From Reyranella sp. (GTDB taxonomy: Bacteria; Pseudomonadota; Alphaproteobacteria; Reyranellales; Reyranellaceae): DNA of 64,000 bases. Where the stretch lies: positions 80,459-144,458 of the forward strand of contig NZ_JAUSBN010000073.1 of NCBI RefSeq assembly GCF_030651995.1. The letters run 5' to 3'. This document shows, piece by piece, positions 33,422-41,896 of the stretch. Position numbers and translations under genes: made by a program. The notes under the pieces were generated by a model. That model had not been told where the DNA came from and ran no database searches. It saw only the letters and a program-made list of their open reading frames with translations. Each line of letters opens with the position of its first letter. Position 1 is the stretch's first letter.

Positions 33422-35596
33422 ATGGCCAAGAAGCCCGTACCGCCGACGATGGCTCCTCCCTCTCCGCGCACGGCGGGACAGGATACGCCCCTCGACAAGG
33501 GGTACTCAGCCCGGCAGGAAACGGCCAAGACAGGCGATCTTCGGCCCGACACGATGCCGCCGGGCGACGCGCTCACGACCAACCAGGGTGTGGGCGTCAG
33601 CGATGACCAGAACTCGCTGAAAGCCGGCGTGCGCGGTCCGACGCTGCTCGAAGACATACTGATGCGTGAGAAGATCACGCATTTCGACCATGAGCGCATC
33701 CCCGAGCGCGTGGTGCATGCCCGAGGCGCGGCGGCGCACGGTGTGTTTCAGGTCTATGAAGACCTCTCGGCGCTGTCCTGCGCGCAGGTCTTTCGGGACC
33801 CCAAGGTCCAGACGCCGGTCTTCGTGCGCTTCTCGACGGTTGCGGGCTCGCGCGGGTCGACCGATACGCCCCGCGACGTGCGCGGCTTCGCGGTGAAGTT
33901 CTATACGCAGGAAGGCGTGTGGGACCTGGTAGGCAACAACATGCCGGTGTTCTTCATCCAGGACGCCAACAAGTTCCCCGACCTGATTCATGCGGTGAAG
34001 CCCGAGCCCCACAACGAGATCCCGCAGGCGCAGTCGGCTCACGACACGTTCTGGGATTTCGTGTCGCTGACGCCCGAGAGCGCCCACATGCTGATGTGGC
34101 TGATGAGCGACCGGGCGCTGCCGCGCAGCTACGCGACCATGGAAGGGTTTGGCGTCCACACCTTCCGCCTCGTCGATGCCCAAGGCGGCTGGCGTTTCGT
34201 CAAGTTCCACTGGAAACCGCTGAAGGGCGTGTGTTCGCTCGTGTGGGACGAGGCCAACCTCCTCGGCGGTCGCGATCCCGACTTCAACCGGCGCGACCTC
34301 TGGGAAGCCATCGAGCGTGGCGACTTCCCGGAATGGGAGCTCGGCCTTCAGATCGTAGAGCCGGCCGACGAGCACAAGTTCGACTTCGACCTGCTCGACG
34401 CGACGAAGATCATCCCGGAAGAACTCGTCCCCATCCGCAAGGTCGGTAAGCTCACACTGAACCGGAACCCCGACAACTTCTTCGCGGAGACGGAGCAGGT
34501 GGCGTTCCACACCGGCCATGTCGTGCCGGGCATCGACTTCACCAACGATCCGCTGCTGCAGGGCCGGCTCTTCTCCTACATCGACACGCAGCTGCGTCGT
34601 GTCGGCCCGAACTTTCACGAACTGCCGATCAACCGCTCGCGGCGGCCGGTCGACAACAACCAGCGCGACGGGTTCGGGCGGATCACGATCAACCCGGGCA
34701 AGGTCGCATACTTCCCCAACAGCCTGGGCGGCGGATGCCCGATGCATTCGCCCACGGCCGCGGCGGCGTTCCGCTCGGTCGCGGTGCAGGAGGCTGGCGC
34801 CAAGCTACGCCAGCGCAGCGACAGCTTCAGCGACCATTTCAGCCAGGCAACCCTGTTTTGGAACAGCATGAGTGACTGGGAGAAGGACCATATCGCGGCC
34901 GCCTTCGCCTTCGAGCTGAACATGGTCGTCGACCAGGGCGTGCGGAATCGCGTGATGAACGAGCTCCTGTGCAACATCGCGCCGGAACTGGCCGACATGG
35001 TCTCGACCCAGACCGGCATCGATGTGGCGCCGGCCGGCACACCGGATGCGCCGACGCCGTCTGCGCCGACCCCGTCGGGGCCGCTGAACCCGAAGGCCGC
35101 CGAGCTGCGTTCGCCGGCGCTCTCCATGGACAAGGCGCCGCCGCTGGTGCGTGGCCGCAAGATCGCGATCCTGGTGGCCGATGGTGTCGACTCCGCCATG
35201 GTGAAGACGATCGTGGGCGACCTCACCAAGGCCGATCAGGTGTCGGAGCTGATCGGCCCGACCGCCGGCGCCGTGATCGACGCGGCAACCAAGTCTCTTC
35301 ACGTCAATCGAGCCGCTCCCAATGCGCCGTCGGTGATCTACGACGCCGTGCTGATCCCACCCGGCGTCGCCGAGGGTCTGGCCGCCATGCCGATCGCCCA
35401 TCGCTTCATCGACGAGGCTTTCCGCCACGGCAAGCCAATCGCGGCAGCGGAGGACGCCCGCGCTCTGCTGGTCAAGCTCGGTCTCGAGGGTGGAGAGGGC
35501 GTGGTGATCGGCGACGGCAAGCTGGCCGCCCTGCTGCTCGACTCCCTCGCCCAGCATCGCTTCCCGCGGCGTGTCTCGAACCTCGCGCCGAACTGA
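33422..35596 (+). CDS. katE: Large-subunit catalase (HPII type) with C-terminal GATase-like domain
   Basis: The 724-residue clade-2 catalase has a catalytic His in RVVHARGAAAHG (His99), Asn in DLVGNNMPVFF, and heme-ligand Tyr in RLFSYIDTQL. A C-terminal flavodoxin/DJ-1-like domain follows from about 580 (GRKIAILVADGVDSAMV) after a Pro/Thr-rich linker. It disproportionates hydrogen peroxide. HPII catalases are classic stationary-phase/general-stress enzymes, matching the upstream motif and the downstream hemerythrin gene 38 nt away. Confidence 0.94.
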   Translation: MAKKPVPPTMAPPSPRTAGQDTPLDKGYSARQETAKTGDLRPDTMPPGDALTTNQGVGVSDDQNSLKAGVRGPTLLEDILMREKITHFDHERIPERVVHARGAAAHGVFQVYEDLSALSCAQVFRDPKVQTPVFVRFSTVAGSRGSTDTPRDVRGFAVKFYTQEGVWDLVGNNMPVFFIQDANKFPDLIHAVKPEPHNEIPQAQSAHDTFWDFVSLTPESAHMLMWLMSDRALPRSYATMEGFGVHTFRLVDAQGGWRFVKFHWKPLKGVCSLVWDEANLLGGRDPDFNRRDLWEAIERGDFPEWELGLQIVEPADEHKFDFDLLDATKIIPEELVPIRKVGKLTLNRNPDNFFAETEQVAFHTGHVVPGIDFTNDPLLQGRLFSYIDTQLRRVGPNFHELPINRSRRPVDNNQRDGFGRITINPGKVAYFPNSLGGGCPMHSPTAAAAFRSVAVQEAGAKLRQRSDSFSDHFSQATLFWNSMSDWEKDHIAAAFAFELNMVVDQGVRNRVMNELLCNIAPELADMVSTQTGIDVAPAGTPDAPTPSAPTPSGPLNPKAAELRSPALSMDKAPPLVRGRKIAILVADGVDSAMVKTIVGDLTKADQVSELIGPTAGAVIDAATKSLHVNRAAPNAPSVIYDAVLIPPGVAEGLAAMPIAHRFIDEAFRHGKPIAAAEDARALLVKLGLEGGEGVVIGDGKLAALLLDSLAQHRFPRRVSNLAPN

Positions 35597-35634
35597 CCGC
35601 AACCGGGTCCCACGATTCAACCATAGGAGACATC

Positions 35635-36171
35635 ATGGCTACGAAAGAGAATGCGGTCGCACTGCTCAAGGCCGATCACCGCAAGGTCGAGGAGCTGTTT
35701 GAGTCCTTCGAGAAGGCGCGGTCCGACGATCGGAAGATCGCGCTGGTCAAGCAGATCTGCACCGAACTGATGGTCCATGCGACCATCGAGGAGGAGATCT
35801 TCTATCCGGCCTGCAAGGGAAAGATCGAGGATGGGGAGCTGCTCGACGAAGCCTATGTCGAGCATGACGGCGCCAAGGTACTGATCGCCGAGCTGCTGCA
35901 GGGCTCGCCTGCGGACGAGTTCTACGACGCCAAGGTCAAGGTCCTGTCCGAGATGATCAAACACCACGTCAAGGAGGAGGAGATGCGTTCCGAGGGTCTG
36001 TTCGCCGAGGCGCGGGATGCCGGCGTGGACCTGGACGATCTCGGCGAGAGGCTGACGGTCCGCAAGGCGCAGCTCCTCGCCAAGTTCAAGGAAGCAGGCA
36101 AACTGCCGCCGCCGCAGACCCGTTCCTTCACCGGGCACAAACTGACCCAGAGCGAACCGGTAACGGCATAA
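35635..36171 (+). CDS. Hemerythrin HHE domain protein
   Basis: The 178-residue protein follows ATAGGAGACATC. Iron ligands are in LKADHRKVEELF, HATIEEEIFYP, YVEHDGAK and KHHVKEEE, the typical HHE cation-binding bundle. Its place right after katE suggests a role in oxidative or nitrosative stress. The C-terminal 35 residues are basic and probably disordered. Confidence 0.9.
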   Translation: MATKENAVALLKADHRKVEELFESFEKARSDDRKIALVKQICTELMVHATIEEEIFYPACKGKIEDGELLDEAYVEHDGAKVLIAELLQGSPADEFYDAKVKVLSEMIKHHVKEEEMRSEGLFAEARDAGVDLDDLGERLTVRKAQLLAKFKEAGKLPPPQTRSFTGHKLTQSEPVTA

Positions 36172-36184
36172 CAGGGTTCGTTGG

Positions 36185-36208
36185 AGGCCGGGCATCCGTG
36201 CCCGGCCT
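36185..36208 (+). terminator. Hairpin after hemerythrin gene
   Basis: A perfect 10-bp stem AGGCCGGGCA / TGCCCGGCCT with a TCCG tetraloop, 13 nt after the stop. It lacks a U-tract, so it could act as a Rho-assisted or 3'-stabilising structure. Confidence 0.5.
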
Positions 36209-36321
36209 GTCACGGGCTCGAGGCACGGCGACAATCGAACGACCGAACGAAGGGCCACCGGCCCGCGGACTTCCGCGCACACATGGGTGCGACGCCTTTT
36301 GTCGGCGTCGCACCCCTGCGG

Positions 36322-36645
36322 CTAGCGGTTCGCGGCCTTGTCTTGCGGTGGAGTGGGCGCCGGTTCGATGGTCGATACGGGATCGCTGCCCGGAAAGCTG
36401 TCCCTCAGCGCGTCGTCCAGCTTCTGCTCCCTCTTCTCGGTCTTCGAAGCCGGTTTGGTGCTGCCGGAGCTTTCCGACTTCGTCGTATCGGCGCGGCCGA
36501 TGCGCTGCTCCAGCGCGATTAATTCCTGTTCCATCATCTTAAGGTCGGACGTCTCGCGCTCGGAACTCCCGCCGCTCTCATGGGCACTTGAGATTTTCGT
36601 CCGCAGGTCGTCGCGCTCCTGCATGAGCATTTCGGTCTTGGTCAT
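36322..36645 (-). CDS. Hypothetical protein with DSFPxSDPVS C-terminal motif
   Basis: The 107-residue protein has an N-terminal coiled coil (MTKTEMLMQERDDLRTKI, MMEQELIALEQRI), a Ser/Lys-rich linker, then KLDDALRDSFPGSDPVSTIEP. This C-terminal motif is widespread in small alphaproteobacterial proteins of unknown function, often near stress genes. An exact GCAAC-N16-CGTT motif lies upstream at 36684-36708. Confidence 0.7.
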   Translation of the reverse strand: MTKTEMLMQERDDLRTKISSAHESGGSSERETSDLKMMEQELIALEQRIGRADTTKSESSGSTKPASKTEKREQKLDDALRDSFPGSDPVSTIEPAPTPPQDKAANR

Positions 36646-36683
36646 TCAAACCCCCACTCGAAAACGCATGTGTATTCACAGGC

Positions 36684-36708
36684 AACGCCGTCTCCTGCGT
36701 GAAGTTGC
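36684..36708 (-). promoter_or_regulatory. GCAAC-N16-CGTT promoter-like motif (minus strand)
   Basis: On the minus strand GCAAC (36708-36704) and CGTT (36687-36684) end about 39 nt before the ATG at 36645. Exact match to the recurring motif. Confidence 0.5.
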
Positions 36709-36741
36709 GAGTGAACTGGGGCCATCGTTCGCTTGCGTACG

Positions 36742-36765
36742 GCAACCATCAGTGATCGGCGCGTT
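36742..36765 (+). promoter_or_regulatory. GCAAC-N15-CGTT motif before EF-hand gene
   Basis: GCAAC 36742-36746 and CGTT 36762-36765 with a 15-nt spacer, about 46 nt before the ATG at 36812. The shorter spacer makes this the weaker member of the set. Confidence 0.35.
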
Positions 36766-36811
36766 GACGGTCCGGCTGGAATGCTCAGCTCACATTTGAG
36801 AGGAAATGGAA

Positions 36812-37270
36812 ATGAAGAAGATGTTTGCCCTCGCGGCGACTGCGATGATGGTCGCTGGCGCGCCGGCTTTCGCCGCCACCGACGCCGAATGCCAGGACAT
36901 GTGGAAGAAGGCCGACGCCAACAGCGACGGCAACGTCACTGGTGGCGAGTCGATCCGGTACATGTCGTTCATGCGCGTCGCCGGCATGACGGTAGCGACC
37001 GAAGGTACGATCACCCAGGCCGAGTTCATGAATGCGTGCAAGGCCGATGCGTACAAGGCGAGGCAGGCCGATGCCGGCGCGCCGCTGAAGGGTTCGAACT
37101 CCTTCACCGAGGCCCAGGCCAAGGACCGCATCATTGCGCAGGGCATGGACGGCGTCACCGGCCTCACCAAGGACGGCGATGGCATCTGGCGCGGCACGGC
37201 GCAGCACGCCGGCAAGCCCGTCCAGGTTGCGGTCGACTACAAGGGCAACGTCGTTACGGCCAACCAGTAA
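36812..37270 (+). CDS. Secreted EF-hand-like protein
   Basis: ATG 36812 is best spaced from GAGAGGAA (another ATG lies at 36806); 152 residues. A signal peptide ends AFA. An EF-hand-like loop, KKADANSDGNVTGGES, gives a calcium-binding Dx[DN]xDG pattern. The C-terminal half is a small beta-rich domain (GIWRGTAQHAGKPVQVAVDYKGNV). The next stress gene follows 26 nt downstream. Confidence 0.75.
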   Translation: MKKMFALAATAMMVAGAPAFAATDAECQDMWKKADANSDGNVTGGESIRYMSFMRVAGMTVATEGTITQAEFMNACKADAYKARQADAGAPLKGSNSFTEAQAKDRIIAQGMDGVTGLTKDGDGIWRGTAQHAGKPVQVAVDYKGNVVTANQ

Positions 37271-37296
37271 CCACGAATAAGTAGAGGAACACGAAC

Positions 37297-37884
37297 ATGA
37301 AGACCGTAAGCCGAGCTTATGACAGCTATGCACAGGCCCGCGCGGCCGTCGACGCCGTCGAGAAGGCGGGCGTGCCGAGCAAGGACGTCAGCATCGTCGC
37401 CAACAAGTATGTCAGCGCCGAGTACGAGGACGTCGATGACGTGAACAAGGCCGCAGCCGGTGCCGGCATCGGCGGTGCCGTCGGTGCGGGTGCCGGACTG
37501 CTTGCCGGCCTCGGCCTGCTGGCCATCCCGGGCCTCGGCCCGGTCGTTGCGGCAGGCTGGCTGGCCTCGACGGCCGCCGTGGCCGCAGGTGGCGCGGCCG
37601 CCGGCGGCATCGTCGGCGCGATGGTCGAAGCTGGCACCGACAAGGAGCATGCCGAGGTTTATTCGGAAGCGGTGCGCCGTGGCGGCACACTCGTCAGCGC
37701 ACGCGTGCAGGACGGCGATGCCGCCCGAATCGAGGCGATCCTCGCAAACTCGAAGCCGATCGATCCCGTGGCCCGGGGCGCTGAGTACCGTGCCGCCGGT
37801 TGGAAGAACTTCGACCCGAAGGCGGATCCGTACCGTCCGAGCCAGACCGAGGTCGATCGCATGCGTGCGAGCTGGCCAGGCTGA
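37297..37884 (+). CDS. YflT-like general stress protein with glycine-zipper segment
   Basis: The 195-residue protein opens KTVSRAYDSYAQARAAVDAVEKAGVPSKDVSIV, the YflT (heat-induced stress protein) pattern. A long Gly/Ala-rich hydrophobic region follows at about 50-110 (glycine-zipper-like), then a second alpha/beta repeat ending in a soluble tail. A strong terminator follows. Likely envelope- or stress-related. Confidence 0.8.
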   Translation: MKTVSRAYDSYAQARAAVDAVEKAGVPSKDVSIVANKYVSAEYEDVDDVNKAAAGAGIGGAVGAGAGLLAGLGLLAIPGLGPVVAAGWLASTAAVAAGGAAAGGIVGAMVEAGTDKEHAEVYSEAVRRGGTLVSARVQDGDAARIEAILANSKPIDPVARGAEYRAAGWKNFDPKADPYRPSQTEVDRMRASWPG

Positions 37885-37906
37885 ACCCCGACTCCGGGAT
37901 ATGAGG

Positions 37907-37934
37907 AAAGGGGCCCGGCAGTCGGGCCCCTTTT
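37907..37934 (+). terminator. Rho-independent terminator
   Basis: AAAGGGGCCCG-GCAG-TCGGGCCCCTTTT is a strong GC stem with a T-tract, directly after the stress operon. Confidence 0.9.
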
Positions 37935-38043
37935 CGTTGCCGCCCCCGGCTGCCAACATGACGTTTTTGTCGCGCCGCATCCCGCGGTCACGCAACAAAC
38001 ACTGGCGTCCCGGCATTGACTCTCCAACAGGAAGGAGAGGGAC

Positions 38044-38322
38044 ATGGAAGCAGCACGGACGCTTCTCGGAGACATCGCGCAGTACTTCGTCGGCCCGGCC
38101 GATCCGCGTGACCAACTCGACGCATTGGACCGCGACCGGCGTGATGCAGAGGCCGAAATCCGGGCGGTCCTGGATCGGCTGGCGAGCAAGTACGATGTGC
38201 CGAGCGACGATGTCGACGACGGCATGCCGCTCACCGCCAACAAGGCCGCGGAGATGTGGGCCTCGAGGCCGCGCAGGCCCTGCAGGTGGCCGGCGCCCTC
38301 GCCGAAGGCGCCAAGACGCTGA
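38044..38322 (+). CDS. Hypothetical protein, 3' end possibly altered by phage remnant junction
   Basis: ATG 38044 follows AGGAAGGAGAGGGAC. The first about 72 residues (MEAARTLLGDIAQYFVGP through DDGMPLTANKAAEMW) look like a genuine charged helical protein. The last 20 residues (basic, Arg/Pro-rich) are out of character. At about 38256 a different frame becomes coding for a phage portal C-terminus. The natural 3' end was therefore probably lost at a deletion or insertion junction. Confidence 0.5.
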   Translation: MEAARTLLGDIAQYFVGPADPRDQLDALDRDRRDAEAEIRAVLDRLASKYDVPSDDVDDGMPLTANKAAEMWASRPRRPCRWPAPSPKAPRR

Positions 38323-38378
38323 GCGAGACCGAGGTCGGCGGCGGCCGCAATGCCCTTCAATCCGTACTGGGAGTCTGA
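38256..38378 (+). pseudogene. C-terminal remnant of podophage portal (head-tail connector) protein
   Basis: Frame 0 from about 38256 reads GLEAAQALQVAGALAEGAKT and ends with GGGRNALQSVLGV at a TGA, like the end of head-tail connector proteins of Bbp/T7-like podophages. The rest of the gene (about 500 residues expected) is missing. It immediately precedes the Bbp19-like gene, as in such phages. Confidence 0.6.
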
Positions 38379-38381
38379 GCA

Positions 38382-38738
38382 ATGCACGACCCGAACGATG
38401 CCAGGCAGGTCCGCGAGGCCGAGCGGCTGGAGAAGCAGGCGCAGGAACGCGTCGCCGACGACCTCTGCGCGGTGATGGCGACCGAACCCGGCCGACGCTT
38501 CATGCACGGGCTGCTCGGCCTCTGCGACATCAGGAGCGACGGCTACGTACCCGGCGGCCTCGAGGCCCAGCGCCATCAGGATTATCGCGCCGGGCGTCGC
38601 AGCATCGGCATCGAGCTGCTGGGAGAACTCGAGCGCCACGTGCCGGAGATGACCGAGCTGATGAGCGCAGAAGCGCGCTTCAACGAGATCGAAACCGAAT
38701 TGGCGGCCTGGGCTACGGAGGAGCAGAACGATGGCTGA
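38382..38738 (+). CDS. Bbp19-like phage structural-module protein
   Basis: The 118 residues include GRRFMHGLLGLCDIRSDGYVPGGLEAQRH and a helical, acidic C-terminus, matching small Bbp19-like proteins found between portal and scaffold genes of podophages. The stop overlaps the next ATG (38731). Confidence 0.7.
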   Translation: MHDPNDARQVREAERLEKQAQERVADDLCAVMATEPGRRFMHGLLGLCDIRSDGYVPGGLEAQRHQDYRAGRRSIGIELLGELERHVPEMTELMSAEARFNEIETELAAWATEEQNDG

Positions 38739-39333
38739 TACGATCGAGACGACAACGCCGGCGGTGCAGGTCGCCGTGGCCGAAGCCGCTCCGAGCCCGG
38801 AGAGCGAGGTCGCGGCCCCGCAGGCCACAGCTGAGGCCAATGCCGGCACGGAAGCGGCCCCTGCCCAGACTCCCGTCGACTATTCGGGCCTCTCCCTGCC
38901 CGAGGGCTACCGCGCCGACGATCCGGTGTTCGCCGATGCCATGAAGCTGTTCGACGCCGAGAAGATTGCGCCCGAAACGGCGCAGCGGCTGGTCGACTTC
39001 ACCATCGAGCGCGACAAGGAGATCGCGCGGGCGGTCAGCGACCACTCCGCCGCCACGTGGACGAAGCAGACGACCGAGTGGCGCGCCACCTCCGAGAAGG
39101 AATTCTCACCCGAGGCGCTGGGCGAGGCGAGGGCGGCGCTCTCGCGGGTCTTCGACCGACAGACGATCGACTATCTCGAAGGGCTGGGCTTCACCAACCA
39201 TCCGGGCCTGATCCGGGGAATGGTGAAGGTCGCCCGCAGCATCAAGGACGACTCGTTCGTGGCCGGCAATGCCGGCCGCGGCGGCGGCGCACCGGACCCC
39301 AGGTCCCTCTATCCCAACTCGCAGCACAACTAG
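38731..39333 (+). CDS. Phage scaffold-like protein
   Basis: The 200 residues begin with an Ala/Glu/Pro-rich disordered first 60. A helical body (DYSGLSLPEGYRADDPVFADA, AALSRVFDRQTIDYLEGLGF) and a Gly-rich tail follow. Position between the Bbp19-like gene and a capsid start, and composition, indicate a capsid assembly (scaffold) protein. Confidence 0.65.
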   Translation: MADTIETTTPAVQVAVAEAAPSPESEVAAPQATAEANAGTEAAPAQTPVDYSGLSLPEGYRADDPVFADAMKLFDAEKIAPETAQRLVDFTIERDKEIARAVSDHSAATWTKQTTEWRATSEKEFSPEALGEARAALSRVFDRQTIDYLEGLGFTNHPGLIRGMVKVARSIKDDSFVAGNAGRGGGAPDPRSLYPNSQHN

Positions 39334-39345
39334 GAACCACGCTCC

Positions 39346-39469
39346 ATGGCAACGCTCTCCGTGACCAACCCGACCCTGGCCGACTGGTCCAAGGTCATCG
39401 ATCCCAGGCCAACCCGCTGCCCGCGACCGTCGTCGCCATCATCCCCCGAATTGAAGCTGGAGCCTGATC
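39346..39469 (+). pseudogene. Major capsid N-terminal fragment joined to a foreign 3' fragment
   Basis: MATLSVTNPTLADWSKVIDP is a capsid-type N-terminus. After about 39405 the frame breaks, and a different frame (NPLPATVVAIIPRIEAGA, stop near 39466) resembles the C-terminal end of another phage protein. Roughly the whole capsid gene and intervening tail genes are deleted. Confidence 0.55.
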
Positions 39470-39470
39470 C

Positions 39471-39809
39471 ATGGCCCTCACGACCACCACGAACAAAGTA
39501 ATTCACTCGGGCAACGCCAGCGCGACGTCGTTTGCCTACACCTTCCCGATCCTCGACGCCTCGCACCTGTCGGTCATCTACACCGACGCCGACGACGTCG
39601 AGACGACCCTGTCGGCCAGCCAGTTCAGCGTGACCGGCATCGGCGGCCGCTCCGGCGGCAGCGTCACCTATCCGCTGACCGGCTCGCCGATCGCGACGGG
39701 GACGAAGCTGACCATCGTGCGGACGGTGCCCTACACGCAGACGACCGTGCTGGCCAACCAGGGCGGCTATTACCCTGAGCATGACCACAGGGCCACGAGT
39801 GCGCGCTGA
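39471..39809 (+). pseudogene. Truncated phage tail-fibre N-terminal domain
   Basis: MALTTTTNKVIHSGNASATSF through NQGGYYPE is the N-terminal, virion-anchoring domain of T7-like tail fibres. In intact fibres the helix after YYPE continues; here it runs into unrelated sequence and stops, so receptor-binding parts are lost. Confidence 0.7.
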
Positions 39810-39954
39810 TTGAGAGCCGTGTCTTGACCGGGATTGGTGCGCGCGTCCTCGATTTCGAGCCGGCATCCGCAGCAGAATAGAGCCTGTTCTCCAAGCGAAT
39901 GGTTTCCGGCTTGTCCGCTTCCGTCAAACGCGCCAGCGCTTCTGGGCGGAAGCG

Positions 39955-40183
39955 CTAGGAGGTAGCTGACGGGAACGGCTCGACATAGGTCTCGCCGCTA
40001 CGGCCGTAATACACGGCGCGCCTGCCCTGCATCGAGACGAGGTAGCCGACACAGCCTGCCTCCATGATCTGCCGGCAGAAGGTGAGGTATTTCGTTCTGC
40101 CGGCCTGGATCAGGCGGCCCACTACCTCGCCGAAGGTGATGCGTTCCTCGTGGGAGGCTTTGGTGCATTCCTCGATGACGCAG
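39955..40183 (-). pseudogene. DUF1398-like fragment
   Basis: On the minus strand an open frame reads CVIEECTKASHEERITFGEV, then VGRLIQAGRTKYLTFCRQIM and GRRAVYYGRSGETYVEPFPS, ending at TAG 39957-39955. The C-terminal part resembles DUF1398/YbcV-type proteins. No start codon with a ribosome binding site is visible and the usual middle part is short, so it is probably a fragment. Confidence 0.45.
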
Positions 40184-40308
40184 GAGTGTCCGGGGAAAGA
40201 TTGAAGAGGGCCGGCAAATCGCCAGCAGCGGCAACGACACGTTACAATCCAGGGAGTGTCCGACTCAGGACCCCGAGTCTGGTCCAGCCGGCCCTGTTTG
40301 TACGCACT

Positions 40309-40380
40309 TTGTCATCCCGAGCGCAGCGAGGGACCTTTGTCGGTGGCTCTAAAGGTCCCTCGCTGCGCTCGGGATGACAA
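40309..40380. repeat. Perfect 30-bp inverted repeat (intergenic palindromic element)
   Basis: Left arm 40309-40338, loop 40339-40350, right arm 40351-40380. The arms, containing CATCCCGAGCGCAGCGAGG, are exactly complementary. It resembles dispersed intergenic palindromes of alphaproteobacteria; a decayed relative occurs at 8745-8842. Confidence 0.9.
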
Positions 40381-40464
40381 TTTTCCCCTATCCGAAATCG
40401 CGCGTCATTTTCCCCGGACAGCCCTGCATTTGAATGGGGAGGAAAGCCCGATGCCAAGTCGCGC

Positions 40465-41760
40465 TTACTTGCCGGCGGCGTCGAGCGCCTGCGCCAGGTC
40501 GGCGAGGATGTCGTCGATGTGCTCGAGGCCGATCGACAGCCGCACATAGCCGTCGGAGACGCCGGTCGCGAGCTGCTCCTCGGCCGAGAGCTGGGAGTGC
40601 GTGGTCGAGGCCGGATGGATCGCCAGGCTGCGCGCGTCGCCGATGTTGGCCACGTGATAGAGGAGCTTCAGGGAATCGATGAAGCGGCGGCCCGCTTCGC
40701 GGCCGGCCGCCAGCTCGAAACCGACCAGCCCGCCATAGCCGCCCTTGAGATAGGCGTCGGCCCGCCGCCGGCTCTCGCCCGTCTGCTGCGACGGGTGGAT
40801 GACCTTCGCGACCTCGGGTCGCTTGGCGAGGAAGTCGGCGACGGCCTGGGCGTTCTTCACATGGCGTTCCATGCGCAAAGTCACCGTCTCGATGCCCTGC
40901 AGGATCAGGAAGGCGTTGAACGGCGACAGCGCCGATCCGAGATCGCGCAGCAGCGTCGTGCGGGCCTTGATGATGTAGGCCACCGGACCGATCGACTTCA
41001 CCGCCTCGACCCAGACGGCGCCGTGATAGCTGGGGTCCGGCGTGTTGAGCGCCGGCTGGCGCTTCGGATGCGCGGCCCAGTCGAAATTGCCGCCATCGAC
41101 GATCAGGCCGGCGATCGAGGTGCCGTGGCCGCCGAGATACTTGGTGCCGGAGTAGACGACGACCGCCGCGCCATGATCGAACGGCCGCGCCAGGAGCGGC
41201 GCCGCCGTGTTGTCGACGATCAACGGAATGCCGAGCGGCCGGCCGATATCGGCCACTTCCCTGATCGGAAAGACCGCAAGCTTCGGATTGGGCAGCGTCT
41301 CGGCATAGTAGGCGCGCGTGCGCTCGTCGGTGGCACGGGCAAAGGCCTGCGGATCGGTCGGATCGACGAAGCGGACCTCGATCCCCTGGTCCTTCAGCGT
41401 GTGGGCGAACAGGTTCCACGTGCCGCCATAGAGGTCGGTCGAGCTCACGACATTGTCGCCCGCCTTGGCCAGATTCTGGATCGCGAAGGCCGAGGCCGCC
41501 TGCCCCGAACTCACGGCCAGCGCCGCGGCACCACCCTCCAGGGCCGCAACGCGCTGCTCCAGCACGTCGAGCGTCGGATTGCCGATGCGGGTGTAGATGT
41601 TGCCGAGTTCCTTCAGCGCGAACAGGTTCGACGCATGCTCGGTGTCGCGGAACTGATAGGACGTCGTCTGGTGGATCGGCACGGCGACCGAGCCGGTCGT
41701 GGCGTCGGCGCGCCAGCCGGCATGCAGCGACAGGGTCTCGGGATGGCGGGAGTTGGTCAT
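40465..41760 (-). CDS. metY: O-acetylhomoserine aminocarboxypropyltransferase / sulfhydrylase
   Basis: The 431-residue protein starts MTNSRHPETLSLHAGWRAD. It is a Cys/Met-metabolism PLP enzyme with the PLP lysine in VVYSGTKYLGGHG, the substrate-loop pattern YTRIGNPTLDVLEQRVAALEGG, and the C-terminal ASTTHSQLS. It makes homocysteine from O-acetylhomoserine and sulfide. The 137 bp upstream show no clear SAM-II riboswitch consensus. Confidence 0.93.
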   Translation of the reverse strand: MTNSRHPETLSLHAGWRADATTGSVAVPIHQTTSYQFRDTEHASNLFALKELGNIYTRIGNPTLDVLEQRVAALEGGAAALAVSSGQAASAFAIQNLAKAGDNVVSSTDLYGGTWNLFAHTLKDQGIEVRFVDPTDPQAFARATDERTRAYYAETLPNPKLAVFPIREVADIGRPLGIPLIVDNTAAPLLARPFDHGAAVVVYSGTKYLGGHGTSIAGLIVDGGNFDWAAHPKRQPALNTPDPSYHGAVWVEAVKSIGPVAYIIKARTTLLRDLGSALSPFNAFLILQGIETVTLRMERHVKNAQAVADFLAKRPEVAKVIHPSQQTGESRRRADAYLKGGYGGLVGFELAAGREAGRRFIDSLKLLYHVANIGDARSLAIHPASTTHSQLSAEEQLATGVSDGYVRLSIGLEHIDDILADLAQALDAAGK

Positions 41761-41896
41761 GATCGGCCTGCTGGGTTGCGGAGAGCGGCCAAACTCATGG
41801 CAAGCGGCGTCGCCGTCAAAGGGAATGGCTGCCGGCGTCCGACGGGCGGACGACGGATTCAGTCTCCCGGTCGCCACCACTGAAGCAAAATTTTCC

